DNA of 64,000 bases from Stenotrophomonas maltophilia D457 (GTDB lineage: Bacteria > Pseudomonadota > Gammaproteobacteria > Xanthomonadales > Xanthomonadaceae). A program made the translations under genes and the position numbers. This document shows positions 17,894 through 25,954 of this stretch, one piece after another (the first letter of the stretch is position 1; every line of letters begins with the position of its first letter). The stretch lies in contig NC_017671.1 of assembly GCF_000284595.1 (NCBI RefSeq), positions 3,567,001 to 3,631,000 of the forward strand, read 5' to 3'. The notes below the pieces were generated by a model. It had not been told where the DNA came from and ran no database searches. It was given only the letters and a program-made list of their open reading frames with translations.

Positions 17894-18652
17894 CTAGTGC
17901 GCGAAGTAGTGCATGCCGCCGTCCACTGGAATCACCGCACCGGTGATGTAACCCGCCAGCGGCGAGGCCAGGAACGCCACCAGCGGCGCCACTTCCCCCG
18001 GTTCACCAAAGCGTCCGATCGGGATGTTGCGGGCAATGAACGCGCGTCTGCTTTCCTCGGTGGGGTGCAGGCGGTCCAGGATCTGCGCGCTGTTGATGCG
18101 CCCCGGTGCAATCGCGTTCACCGTGATGCCCTGCCCCGCCACCTCCGACGACAGGCCCTTGCTCCACAGGTGCAATGCCGCCTTCGCCGCGGTGGCCGCG
18201 TTCACCGCGCGCGGTTCCATCGAACCGCTGAAATTGATCACCCGTCCCCATGCCTGCGCCTGCATGCCGGGCAACAGCGCCTGGGTCAGCCGTCGTGCGG
18301 CGGAGAAGTTCAGGGCGATCGCTTCCTCCCAGATATCGTCATCGGCATCGACCGTGGTCGGCCGGGAACCGCCTGCGGCATTGACCAGGATGTCGACACG
18401 CTGCAATGCCTCACGGGATGCGTCCGCGATGTACCGGAGGTCGCCGGCAACCGTGACATCGCCGACCACGATGACCGGTGCAGCGCCGCCTTCGGCTTCG
18501 ATCCGCGCCGCCAGCGCCTGCAGCGGTGCCCGCTGCCGCGACGTGATGGCAATGCGCACGCCCTGGGCCGCCAGCTGCCTGGCGACGGCGGCACCGATGC
18601 CGCTGGCCGCGCCCGTCACCAACGCGGTACGGCCAGCAAGATTCAAGTCCAT
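17894..18652 (-). CDS. Short-chain dehydrogenase/reductase family protein with altered active site
   Basis: The 252-residue protein has the SDR Rossmann motifs TGAASGIG (residues about 14-21), NAAG at about 90, and the end-signature ITGAVIPVDGGM. The region that normally holds the catalytic Ser-Tyr-Lys reads NFSGSMEPRAVNAATAAKAA: Lys157 is kept but position 153, where Tyr is expected, is Ala. The protein may therefore be non-catalytic, or use another residue. It is divergent from a LysR-type regulator, the standard arrangement for a regulated SDR, so it is probably a target of that regulator. Confidence 0.85.
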   Translation of the reverse strand: MDLNLAGRTALVTGAASGIGAAVARQLAAQGVRIAITSRQRAPLQALAARIEAEGGAAPVIVVGDVTVAGDLRYIADASREALQRVDILVNAAGGSRPTTVDADDDIWEEAIALNFSAARRLTQALLPGMQAQAWGRVINFSGSMEPRAVNAATAAKAALHLWSKGLSSEVAGQGITVNAIAPGRINSAQILDRLHPTEESRRAFIARNIPIGRFGEPGEVAPLVAFLASPLAGYITGAVIPVDGGMHYFAH

Positions 18653-18703
18653 GGTGTTCTCCTGTCAGCGTGGCCGGCGAATCCGGTCCGTGCACGACAT
18701 GCT

Positions 18704-18728
18704 GTTTGATCACCCCTGATTGATAAAC
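18704..18728. promoter_or_regulatory. Possible LysR-type operator
   Basis: The divergent SDR/LysR gap (114 bp) contains an AT-rich interrupted dyad, GTTTGATCA then TGATTGATAAAC. It lies centrally, where a LysR regulator usually binds. The match is imperfect. Confidence 0.3.
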
Positions 18729-18766
18729 TCCACGCAGGTTTCAGCATTCAACACCCGGGGTGTCAG

Positions 18767-19660
18767 ATGAACCTGCTGGAGAGCATGCAGGTCTACGTGC
18801 TGATCGTGGACAAGGGCAGCCTCAGTGCGGCAGCCGCGGCGATGGATATCTCGGCAACGATGGCCGGCAAGCACCTGCGCGCATTGGAAGCCCGGCTGGG
18901 CATGCAGCTGTTGAGCCGTACCACCCGGCGCCAGCACATGACACCGTTCGGCGAGGACTACTACGCGCGCTGCAAGGAGATCCTGCGCCTGGTGGAGGAA
19001 ACCGACGCGCAGGCGCAGCACCAGCAGCTCTCACCGGCGGGCACGCTGCGCATCAGCGCACCGGTGATCTTCGGTACACACGCGCTGGTACCGGCGCTGG
19101 CCGAGTACATGGCCCGTCATCCGGATGTCCGGGTCGAAGCCACGCTGACCGATCGTGTGGTCGACCTGGCCGAAGAGGGCTTCGAGGCGGCACTGCGCAT
19201 CGGCACGCTGGCCGACAGCAGCGTGCTGGTGGCCCGAGCACTGGCCCCCTATCGCTTGATGATGTGCGCATCGCCGGCGTATCTGGCCAGGCACGGCACG
19301 CCACGCAGCGTGCACGCACTTGCCGGCCATCAATGCCTGTCGTTCGAACCGAGTGCGCTTGCCCAGTGGCTGCAGCACGACGCTGGCGAGCTCGACCACG
19401 TGCCCGACGGCCGACTGCAGATCAACAATGGCGAAGCGCTGCGTTCGGCGGCGCTGCACGGCCTTGGCATCGTCCTGCAATCGACGCTGCTGCTGGCCGC
19501 CGATGTCGAGGCGGGGCGTCTGGTGCAGCTGTTCCCGGAATACGGTCAGGCCGGTCGGCCGATGCACGTGGTCTATGCGCACGACCGTTACCACTCCACC
19601 CGCCTGCGCAGCTTCCTCGACTTCCTGATGGAGCGCTTTCCAGCGGCGCCGCACGGCTAG
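18767..19660 (+). CDS. LysR-family transcriptional regulator
   Basis: The 297-residue protein has the LysR winged helix-turn-helix at residues about 5-60 (GSLSAAAAAMDISATMAGKH then LRALEARLGMQLL), with the usual ends at SRTTR, followed by a two-lobed effector domain starting near residue 90 (GTLRISAPVIFG). It belongs to the subgroup often paired with oxidoreductases. It is divergent from the SDR gene, which it probably controls; LysR regulators usually also repress their own gene. The co-inducer cannot be inferred. A GTAG hairpin and a terminator lie beyond its stop. Confidence 0.9.
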   Translation: MNLLESMQVYVLIVDKGSLSAAAAAMDISATMAGKHLRALEARLGMQLLSRTTRRQHMTPFGEDYYARCKEILRLVEETDAQAQHQQLSPAGTLRISAPVIFGTHALVPALAEYMARHPDVRVEATLTDRVVDLAEEGFEAALRIGTLADSSVLVARALAPYRLMMCASPAYLARHGTPRSVHALAGHQCLSFEPSALAQWLQHDAGELDHVPDGRLQINNGEALRSAALHGLGIVLQSTLLLAADVEAGRLVQLFPEYGQAGRPMHVVYAHDRYHSTRLRSFLDFLMERFPAAPHG

Positions 19661-19680
19661 CGCCGACCGTCAGCAAAGCG

Positions 19681-19707
19681 GTCGAGCCTGGCTCGACTCG
19701 ACGCTAC
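19681..19707 (-). repeat. SMAG-type GTAG hairpin
   Basis: On the minus strand it reads GTAGCGTCGAGTCGAGCC and pairs with GGCTCGAC; it lies 20 bp past the LysR gene stop. The doubled TCGAG makes one arm longer than in the copy at 23317. Confidence 0.65.
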
Positions 19708-19717
19708 AAGTGGCCCA

Positions 19718-19760
19718 TAAAAAAACCCCCTCCCCGCTGGGCAGCCAGGGAAGGGGGTTT
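19718..19760 (-). terminator. Terminator of the histone-like gene
   Basis: CCCCCTCCCC pairs with GGGAAGGGGG (one mismatch). In minus-strand reading the stem is followed by a run of seven Ts. It is placed 25 bp beyond the histone-like gene stop and could also stop the convergent LysR transcript. Confidence 0.85.
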
Positions 19761-19784
19761 CAGGATGCGGCTATCGGGAAGTAC

Positions 19785-20279
19785 TTAGATCAGCGGCGCC
19801 GGGGTTGCCGGCAGAGCGACCGGAGCGGCCTTCTTCTTGCGGGCGGCCGGCTTGCGCTTGGCAACCTTCTTCGCTGCCTTCTTCGGGGCAGCCTTCTTGG
19901 TGGCCTTCTTCGCGGTCTTCTTCACTGCCTTCTTGGCGGTCTTCTTGACGGCCTTCTTGGCAGTGGCCTTCTTCGCGACCTTCTTGGCCGGCTTGCGCGC
20001 CGCGGCCTTCTTGGCAGTCTTCTTGGTGGCCTTCTTGGCTACCTTCTTGGTGGCCTTCTTGGCAGCGGACTTCTTGGCTACCTTCTTCGCCGCCTTCTTC
20101 ACTGCCTTCTTCGCAGTGGTCTTCTTGGCGACCTTCTTCGCAGCCTTCTTCACTGCCTTCTTGGCGGTTGCCTTCTTCGCGACCTTCTTCACTGCCTTCT
20201 TGGCAGCGGCCTTCTTCGCGACCTTCTTCACCGCTTTCTTGGCGGCGGGCTTCTTCTTCGCAGCTTTCTTGGTTGCCAT
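19785..20279 (-). CDS. Histone H1-like Lys/Ala-rich DNA-binding protein
   Basis: The 164-residue product is made almost wholly of KKAxAKKAVKKVAKK-type repeats (about residues 2-145) and ends in a Pro/Ala tail (APVALPATPAPLI). It resembles the C-terminal domains of AlgP/PhaF-type proteins and eukaryotic H1 tails, which bind DNA non-specifically; nucleoid compaction is the likely role. There is no folded N-terminal domain. The start at 20279 (MATKKAAKKKPA) is chosen because upstream in-frame sequence has quite different composition. A consensus promoter lies about 280 bp upstream, giving an unusually long leader. Confidence 0.82.
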   Translation of the reverse strand: MATKKAAKKKPAAKKAVKKVAKKAAAKKAVKKVAKKATAKKAVKKAAKKVAKKTTAKKAVKKAAKKVAKKSAAKKATKKVAKKATKKTAKKAAARKPAKKVAKKATAKKAVKKTAKKAVKKTAKKATKKAAPKKAAKKVAKRKPAARKKKAAPVALPATPAPLI

Positions 20280-20564
20280 GGGATGGCTCCTCGTCAGTGA
20301 TAGGGAGTTGAAACGCCCAGTTGGATCAAACCCGCGGATGCTGCGTGCGGGGACCGCCGGCGCGTCAGGCGCGCCGTTACGGATGCGGCAATGCCCGCCT
20401 CGATCGGCGGAGCGGGCATCGGAACGGGAGTTGCCTTGCATTTCTCCGGGGGAAGCGGGGCCATGTCCACCGTCATCAGGGTCGCGGTGGTCTTGAAGGG
20501 GCTGCTTCGCATCGGACGATTGATTCTGCGCACTCGGTTGGGCAGGCAAGGTCTGCTGAGGCGA

Positions 20565-20593
20565 AACCTAATCACGGTTTTTTTTACTGTCAA
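20565..20593 (-). promoter_or_regulatory. Near-consensus sigma-70 promoter for the histone-like gene
   Basis: On the minus strand TTGACA (20593-20588) and TAGGTT (20570-20565) are spaced by 17 bp with an A-rich spacer. Initiation is expected near 20558, about 280 nt before the start codon. Confidence 0.75.
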
Positions 20594-20601
20594 CAACCCC
20601 C

Positions 20602-20868
20602 GCGAAAAATTTTCACATCCGCGCCTTCCCGGGCGCGGCCGGCGCCACCACTCTGCACGGCCTGCAACGACGGTGGAAGCGGCGCGCACGCACGTTGCCT
20701 GCATCGATGCCAATGCAGGCGTTGATCAAAAAACACTTGAAATAAGCACTCCGCGTAGACAGGCGCAGGCAAGGCACAACGGCGTACGCGCATCGTCGGT
20801 GGTCACCGGCACCGCCGCCAACGCCAGCACAACGGCGCCGCAACGGGGGGCGAAAAGTTTTCACATTC
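20602..20868. promoter_or_regulatory. Duplicated AT-rich motif GCGAAAARTTTTCACATYCG
   Basis: One copy begins at 20602, just upstream of the histone-like promoter's -35; the second begins at 20850. They differ at two positions and the centre (GAAAARTTTTC) is nearly palindromic. They look like binding sites for one regulator. Confidence 0.5.
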
Positions 20869-21008
20869 GAACGCTTCGGCGCGGGGCTGAAACGCGGATT
20901 TGCGCAAAACTGCGCACGCCCATCGGCACCGTTCGCCTGTCGGCTGATGCCACGCCGAGGGTGCACAGCGAACCCCGCGTCATGAGTCCGACGCGGTCGC
21001 CAAAACAA

Positions 21009-21033
21009 AAACGGCCACCCGAAGGTGGCCGTT
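21009..21033 (-). terminator. Terminator of gcvH
   Basis: ACGGCCACC pairs with GGTGGCCGT around a CGAA loop (TTCG on the transcribed strand), then T-rich sequence follows on the minus strand. It begins 22 bp after the stop. Confidence 0.9.
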
Positions 21034-21054
21034 CCAGAATCCGGAAACGACGAC

Positions 21055-21450
21055 TCAGTGGTCGTCGTTCTCCAGGGCTTCGGCGTACGCGTCCGGGTCC
21101 AGCAGCTCGTTGACCTCTTCGGCGTTGGTCAGTTCGATCACGAACATCCAGCCTTCGCCGTAGGCATCTTCGTTGATGGTTTCCGGCTTGTCGGACAGGG
21201 CCGAGTTGACCTCGACGACCTTGCCGCTGATCGGGCTGTAGACGTCCGAGGCGGCCTTCACCGACTCGACGACGGCGATCTGTTCGCCGGCCTTGGCGTC
21301 GGCGCCGACTTCCGGCAGTTCGACGTAGACCAGGTCACCCAGCAGGCCCTGGGCGTGGTCGGAAATACCGACGGTGACGCGGCCATTGCCTTCGACACGG
21401 GCCCACTCATGGGACTTGAGGAACTTGAGGTCGCCGGGGATCTCGCTCAT
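21055..21450 (-). CDS. gcvH: Glycine cleavage system H protein
   Basis: GcvH is the lipoylated carrier that moves the methylamine group between the P, T and L proteins in glycine decarboxylation. The 131-residue length is standard. The lipoyl-lysine motif [17 protein letters not shown] is present (Lys near residue 64), with the N-terminal hallmark [11 protein letters not shown]. It lies 93 bp downstream of gcvT on the same strand and probably forms an operon with it; gcvP is not in the window. I see no glycine-riboswitch core upstream. Confidence 0.96.
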   Translation of the reverse strand: MSEIPGDLKFLKSHEWARVEGNGRVTVGISDHAQGLLGDLVYVELPEVGADAKAGEQIAVVESVKAASDVYSPISGKVVEVNSALSDKPETINEDAYGEGWMFVIELTNAEEVNELLDPDAYAEALENDDH

Positions 21451-21543
21451 GGGACTGCTCCAGAGATATGCAGGGGTGGAAAAAACGGGGCTAGTGTAAC
21501 CAACCGGCCGCCACTGCTGTCAGTGACGACCGGCACGTTCGGA

Positions 21544-22656
21544 TCAGGCGTCGGCGAGCACGCCGGGCTGGGCCTGGCCTTCGCGCACGAACGGGAACTT
21601 GACCACGCGCACCGGCACCTGCCGGCCGCGGATGTCGACGGTGACCTCGCCGAGTTCACCGGCCGGCACGCGGGCGAAGGCGATGCCCTTGGCCAGGGTC
21701 GGCGAGAAGGTGCCGGACAGGATCTCGCCCTGGCCGCCAGCGGTGGTCACCGCCTGGCCGTGGCGCAGCACGCCCTTCTCGTCCATCACCAGGCCGATCA
21801 TCTGGCGCGCGGTGCCGGCGGCCTTCTGCGCCTCCAGCACGTCGCGGCCGATGAAGTCGCGGCCTTCGTCCAGCGACACGGTCCAGGCCAGTGCCGCTTC
21901 ATACGGGCTGATCTCTTCGTCCATGTCCTGGCCGTACAGGTTCATGCCGGCCTCCAGGCGCAGGGTGTCGCGCGCACCGAGGCCGGCCGGCTTCACGCCT
22001 GCCGCCAGCAGGCGGTTCCAGAAGGCGACCACGGCATCCTGCGGCAGCAGGATCTCGAAACCGTCTTCACCGGTGTAGCCGGTGCGGGCGACAAACAACT
22101 CGACGCCGTCGTCGGACTGCGCCTGCAGGGCGGCGAAGCGGCCCAGCTTGGTCAGTGCTGCACGGTCGGCTTCGCGGGCCAGGCCGATCACGATGTCGCG
22201 CGCCTGCGGGCCCTGTACGGCGAGGATGGCCAGGTCCGGGCGCTGCTCGACGGAAACACCGAACGGTGCCGCCTGCTCACGCAGCCAGGCCAGGTCCTTT
22301 TCGCGGGTGGAGGCATTGACCACCATGCGGAAGAAATCGTCGCCCAGGTAGTAGACGATCAGGTCGTCGATGACGCCGCCGCGCGGATTCAGCATGCACG
22401 AGTACAGGGCCTTGCCAGTCACCTTCAGTTTGTCGATCGAATTGGCCAGCAGGCGGCGCAGGAACGGCTTGACCTGGTCACCGCGCAGATCGACCACGGT
22501 CATGTGACTGACGTCGAACACGCCGGCTTCGCGACGCACCAGGTGGTGTTCGTCCAGCTGCGAGCCGTAGTGGATGGGCATGTCCCAACCCCCGAAATCG
22601 ACCATCTTGGCGCCAAGGGCGCGGTGGGTATCGTTGAGCAGCGTCTTCTGGGTCAT
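21544..22656 (-). CDS. gcvT: Glycine cleavage system aminomethyltransferase (T protein)
   Basis: GcvT takes the aminomethyl group from GcvH and passes the methylene to tetrahydrofolate, releasing ammonia. The 370-residue product has the usual opening [23 protein letters not shown] (given in part), the SHMT-like motif FDVSHM, and [25 protein letters not shown] motif near 235-255. Start 22656 (MTQKTLLN) fits the family; in-frame sequence up to 22833 is Arg/Gly rich and is rejected. It is followed by gcvH, separated by 93 bp. A GATAAT hexamer about 30 bp upstream may be its -10. Confidence 0.95.
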   Translation of the reverse strand: MTQKTLLNDTHRALGAKMVDFGGWDMPIHYGSQLDEHHLVRREAGVFDVSHMTVVDLRGDQVKPFLRRLLANSIDKLKVTGKALYSCMLNPRGGVIDDLIVYYLGDDFFRMVVNASTREKDLAWLREQAAPFGVSVEQRPDLAILAVQGPQARDIVIGLAREADRAALTKLGRFAALQAQSDDGVELFVARTGYTGEDGFEILLPQDAVVAFWNRLLAAGVKPAGLGARDTLRLEAGMNLYGQDMDEEISPYEAALAWTVSLDEGRDFIGRDVLEAQKAAGTARQMIGLVMDEKGVLRHGQAVTTAGGQGEILSGTFSPTLAKGIAFARVPAGELGEVTVDIRGRQVPVRVVKFPFVREGQAQPGVLADA

Positions 22657-22813
22657 GACCGGTCCGGCAGCAGAGGAAACAGGAATTCCCATTATCCCAG
22701 ATCGGTCGCCCGCAGGCGTGCCGCAGCGCAGCGGTTCGTGGAAGCGGAAGCGCGGTCCGCCGCGCCCTTTCCCTTTCGGGCGAGGCAATGGCTGCGCTCC
22801 CCGCAACCGCCTG

Positions 22814-23116
22814 TTACAGGCGCACCCGCCCACGCAGGATGTCGACGAACATCACCCAGTCACCCATGAATGAATACAGCGGATGCCGGAAGGTGGCCGG
22901 GCGATTCTTCTCGAAGAAGAAGTGGCCGACCCAGGCGAATCCATAACCGCAGAACAGCGCGGCCAGCAGGAGCGTCGGCTGGCCGCGCAACACGGCAGCC
23001 GCAGCCAGCAGCAGCACCCCGCAGCTGCCGATGAAATGCAGGCGCCGCGAGACCGGGTGGCGGTGCTCGCTGAGATAGAACGGATAGAACTCGCGGAAGC
23101 TGGCGAAGCGGGACAT
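22814..23116 (-). CDS. DUF962 (Mpo1-like) membrane protein
   Basis: The 100-residue protein shows the features of the DUF962/YGL010w family: [21 protein letters not shown] with the conserved His pattern, two hydrophobic helices (about 32-62), and a second His-containing [17 protein letters not shown] motif. The yeast relative Mpo1 is an iron-dependent dioxygenase acting on 2-hydroxy fatty acids; whether bacterial members do this is inference. The first HxxxP and the later GHFFFE histidines that would bind iron are present. It is transcribed toward gcvT, 157 bp away. Confidence 0.83.
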   Translation of the reverse strand: MSRFASFREFYPFYLSEHRHPVSRRLHFIGSCGVLLLAAAAVLRGQPTLLLAALFCGYGFAWVGHFFFEKNRPATFRHPLYSFMGDWVMFVDILRGRVRL

Positions 23117-23206
23117 GCGCGTGCTCCGGGGGCCGTGGTCACTGCCATCATGCGCCTTACCGGGATGCAGCGCTGCGCGCTTGCGGGGCATGGCCCGGCG
23201 GCCGTT

Positions 23207-23338
23207 GTAGAGCCGAGCCATGCTCGGCTGCCTTGGCCTTTGTAGCGCCAAGCTCGCTCGACTGCTCCCCGGAGAAGCAGCCGAGCATGGCTCGGCTCTA
23301 CAAAAGGGTGGGCGCGGTCGAGCCTGGCTCGACGCTAC
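23207..23338. repeat. Cluster of four SMAG-type GTAG hairpins
   Basis: Units lie at 23207-23230 (plus), 23242-23265 (plus, degenerate), 23278-23301 (minus) and 23317-23338 (minus). Stems are AGCCGAGC/GCTCGGCT and GCGTCGAGCC/GGCTCGAC types. The last GTAG overlaps the ynfA stop codon. Confidence 0.75.
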
Positions 23339-23664
23339 ACCGGGGGCGTGCGCGGACCGAACATGATCACCGCCATGCCGGCCAGGCACAGGGCTGCACC
23401 GAACAGGTCCCAGCGGCTTGGGCGGATGCCGTCGACCAGCCACAACCAGAACAGCGCGGTGCCGATGTACACGCCACCGTAGGCGGCATAGACCCGTCCA
23501 CTGGCAGTCGGGTGCAGAGTCAGCAGCCAGGCGAACAGGGCCAGGCTGGCCGCGGCCGGCAGCAGCAACCAGACGCTGCCTCCCTTGCGCAGCCACAACC
23601 ATGGCAGGTAACAGCCGACGATCTCGGCCAGCGCGGTCAGCAGGAACAGGCCAAGCGTCTTCAC
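23335..23664 (-). CDS. ynfA: YnfA family (UPF0060) small membrane protein
   Basis: The 109-residue product has four predicted membrane helices and family hallmarks: [18 protein letters not shown] at the N-terminus, [13 protein letters not shown] in the third helix and [13 protein letters not shown] in the fourth. YnfA relatives are small transporters of the drug/metabolite exporter group. It starts with GTG at 23664, overlapping the mazG stop by 4 bp, so it is the last gene of the nudE-cysQ-mazG cluster. Its TAG stop codon is the TAG of a SMAG hairpin head. Confidence 0.92.
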   Translation of the reverse strand: MKTLGLFLLTALAEIVGCYLPWLWLRKGGSVWLLLPAAASLALFAWLLTLHPTASGRVYAAYGGVYIGTALFWLWLVDGIRPSRWDLFGAALCLAGMAVIMFGPRTPPV

Positions 23665-24500
23665 GCTTTTTCTGCTGCCTTGGCGTGCTGCCACAGCGCT
23701 TCCTGCGCATCCAGGTCCAGTGCCGCCAACGCCTCCCCCTGCGCCTCGGCCTGCGCTTCCATCGCGCGGAAGCGCCGCTCGAACTTGTGGTTGGCCCCGC
23801 GCAGTGCGGCGCCCAGATCGATATCGGCGTGCCGGGCCAGGTTGGCGCAGACGAACAGCAGGTCGCCCAGTTCTTCCTGCAGGCGCGCCTTGTTGCCCGC
23901 GATATCGCCGCGCTCGAATTCCTCTCGCAGCTCCTGCAGCTCCTCGGCCGCCTTGTCCAGCACAGGCAGCGGGCCCGGCCAGTCGAAACCGACCCTGGCC
24001 GCGCGCGACTGGAGCTTCACGGCGCGCTGCCATTCCGGCAGGCCACGCGAGATACCGGCCAGTGCGGAGGTGTCCTGCTCGCCCTTGGCGGCACGCTCGG
24101 CGCGCTTGATCGCGTCCCAGTTGCGCATCACCCCGTCGGCATCGTCGACGCTGACATCGGCAAACACATGCGGGTGACGGCGCTGCATCTTGTCGCTGAT
24201 CGCACGTGCGACATCGGCGAAGGCAAATGCCCCCTGCTCCTCGGCCATGCGTGCGTGGAACACCACCTGCAGCAGCAGGTCGCCGAGCTCGTCGCAGAGA
24301 TCGTCGAGGTCGCCGCGGTCGATCGCATCGGCCACCTCGTAGGCTTCCTCGATGGTGTACGGGGCAATGGTCGAGAAGTCCTGCTCCAGGTCCCATGGGC
24401 AACCTCCCTGCGGGTCGCGCAGGCGCGCCATGATGACCAGCAGGCGTTCCAGTTGATGGCTTGCCTCGCTGCCGGTGGCAGGGGTGTCGTGCGCGCTCAT
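23661..24500 (-). CDS. mazG: Nucleoside triphosphate pyrophosphohydrolase MazG
   Basis: MazG hydrolyses (d)NTPs to NMP and pyrophosphate, and in E. coli lowers ppGpp. The 279-residue protein holds two MazG domains: the first has [20 protein letters not shown] with EVADAI and the EELGD-like [15 protein letters not shown] metal-binding helix; the second has [18 protein letters not shown]. Start 24500 (MSAHDTPA) has GGAGG 7 nt upstream and is preferred to 24563. It lies 13 bp after cysQ and overlaps ynfA by 4 bp. Confidence 0.94.
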   Translation of the reverse strand: MSAHDTPATGSEASHQLERLLVIMARLRDPQGGCPWDLEQDFSTIAPYTIEEAYEVADAIDRGDLDDLCDELGDLLLQVVFHARMAEEQGAFAFADVARAISDKMQRRHPHVFADVSVDDADGVMRNWDAIKRAERAAKGEQDTSALAGISRGLPEWQRAVKLQSRAARVGFDWPGPLPVLDKAAEELQELREEFERGDIAGNKARLQEELGDLLFVCANLARHADIDLGAALRGANHKFERRFRAMEAQAEAQGEALAALDLDAQEALWQHAKAAEKA

Positions 24501-24513
24501 GCGGCCTCCAGGT

Positions 24514-25317
24514 TCAGTCGGACAACCAGTCGCGCCACGGCAGGCTGGTATCACCAAGGGCAATGAAATCGCCGTTCAACAGCGTTTCGCGGCGGTTGTA
24601 ACGGAACGGCTTGCCGGTCGCGGCCGACAGCACCGCGCCACCCGCCGCATGCAGCACGCACTGGCCGGCGGCGGTATCCCATTCAGAGGTCGGGCCGAGC
24701 CGCGGATAGACATCCAGGCCGCCTTCGGCGATCCGGCAGAATTTCAGCGACGATCCCTGCGCGATGGTCTCGATGCGGCCCATGCGCGCCAGCAGCGCCT
24801 CGGTTTCCGGCGAACGGTGCGATCGGCTGGCGGCGACGCGCAGCGGAGCAGTGGCCGGCGTGCGGGTGCGCAGCACGGTGTCGTGCAGACCCTGCCGCCG
24901 ATAGGCCAGTTCCCCGCGCATGGCATGCCAGACAATGCCGGTGACCGGCGCCAGCACCACGCCGAATGCCGGTGCGCCCTGGTAGATCAAGGCAATGTTG
25001 ACGCTGAACTCACCGTTGCGCTTGACGAACTCGCGGGTGCCGTCGAGCGGGTCCACCAGCCAGTAGGCGCCCCAGTGGCGGCGCTGCTCCCAGCCCACCT
25101 GCGCCGATTCCTCGGACAGGATCGGCAGGTCCGGGGTCAGCTGGCGCAGGCCCAGTTCAATGACCTGGTTGGCGGCCAGGTCAGCTGCGGTGACCGGGCT
25201 GTTGTCGTCCTTGATCTGCACGTCGAAGCCATCGGCATACACCTGCATGATGGCCTGTCCGGCTTCCTGGGCGATGGCGATGGCGGTCTCGCGCAGGTCC
25301 GTCGTCAGCTTGATCAT
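24514..25317 (-). CDS. cysQ: 3'(2'),5'-bisphosphate nucleotidase CysQ
   Basis: CysQ removes the 3' phosphate from PAP (and PAPS), the by-product of sulfate assimilation. The 267-residue protein has the metal-binding motifs of the inositol-phosphatase superfamily: SEES near residue 67, WLVDPLDGTREFVKRNGEF (residues about 85-103), and WDTAAGQCVLHAAGG near 215. The start ATG overlaps the nudE stop (ATGA), so the genes are coupled. Together with NudE and MazG it forms a nucleotide-hydrolysing cluster. Confidence 0.94.
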   Translation of the reverse strand: MIKLTTDLRETAIAIAQEAGQAIMQVYADGFDVQIKDDNSPVTAADLAANQVIELGLRQLTPDLPILSEESAQVGWEQRRHWGAYWLVDPLDGTREFVKRNGEFSVNIALIYQGAPAFGVVLAPVTGIVWHAMRGELAYRRQGLHDTVLRTRTPATAPLRVAASRSHRSPETEALLARMGRIETIAQGSSLKFCRIAEGGLDVYPRLGPTSEWDTAAGQCVLHAAGGAVLSAATGKPFRYNRRETLLNGDFIALGDTSLPWRDWLSD

Positions 25318-25877
25318 CGCGTTCCCTGCAGCCACTGGCGGGCAATGAACAGCGCCGCCAGCGAGCGTCCCTCTGAGAAGTCCTCGCGCAGCATCAGCTG
25401 GTCCAGTTCGGCCAGCTTCCACGGCACCACTTCCAGCTCCTCCGGCTCGTCGCCGGCCAGTTTTTCCGGGTACAGGTCGCGCGCCACCACCAGCCACGAC
25501 TGGTGGCTCATGTAGGTCGGGGCCAGGGTCATCGCGCGCAGCACGTCGACCCGGCGCGCACCATAACCGGCCTCTTCCTTCAGTTCGCGGTCGGCCGCCT
25601 GCTCGGGCGTCTCGCCGGCATCGATCCGGCCCTTCACCAGCCCCAGTTCGTAACGGTGCATGCCAGCGGCGTATTCACGTACCAGCAGCACGGTCTCGTC
25701 GTCGAGCATCGGCACCACCACCACCGCACCGTGCCCACGGCTGACCAGGCGCTCGAAGCGGCGGCGTTCGCCGTTGGAGAACTCCAGGTCCAGGTGCTGG
25801 CGCTGGAAGGGGCCGTTCTCCTCATCGGTGATTCGATGGATGATCGGCAAGCGACGGCCGGCACGGTCATCGTTCAT
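25314..25877 (-). CDS. nudE: ADP compounds hydrolase NudE
   Basis: This Nudix hydrolase splits NADH, ADP-ribose, Ap3A and related ADP compounds. The 187-residue length matches E. coli NudE (186). The Nudix box is complete (GRIDAGETPEQAADRELKEE followed by AGY; residues about 91-113). It is the first gene of the cluster nudE-cysQ-mazG-ynfA on the minus strand and is divergent from bioA with a 77-bp gap. The N-terminus MNDDRAGRRLPIIHRIT was chosen; the upstream in-frame region is Ala/Gly/Arg rich. Confidence 0.93.
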   Translation of the reverse strand: MNDDRAGRRLPIIHRITDEENGPFQRQHLDLEFSNGERRRFERLVSRGHGAVVVVPMLDDETVLLVREYAAGMHRYELGLVKGRIDAGETPEQAADRELKEEAGYGARRVDVLRAMTLAPTYMSHQSWLVVARDLYPEKLAGDEPEELEVVPWKLAELDQLMLREDFSEGRSLAALFIARQWLQGTR

Positions 25878-25954
25878 GCGGAATCTCCGCGGCGACCGGC
25901 GGCTGCGCCGGGGCCGATAGAATGTGCAGGCAGCAACATGTTCATGAGCCCGAA

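Larger units (their letters stand above)
20280..21054. other. 775-bp gap without a credible gene
   Basis: It contains the long leader and promoter of the histone-like gene (20280-20593), two copies of a 20-bp AT-rich motif (about 20602-20620 and 20850-20868), and the gcvH terminator (21009-21033). Open frames here have no start signals or recognisable protein features. Confidence 0.6.

Noticed and set aside
20391..21113. Open frames in the 775-bp gap upstream of gcvH
   Set aside because: They cross a promoter and a terminator, lack ribosome sites and encode Arg/Thr/Ala-rich strings without features.
22657..22813. Possible glycine riboswitch upstream of gcvT
   Set aside because: The conserved riboswitch core segments are not visible in the 157-bp gap on the minus strand; only a GATAAT -10-like hexamer is seen.
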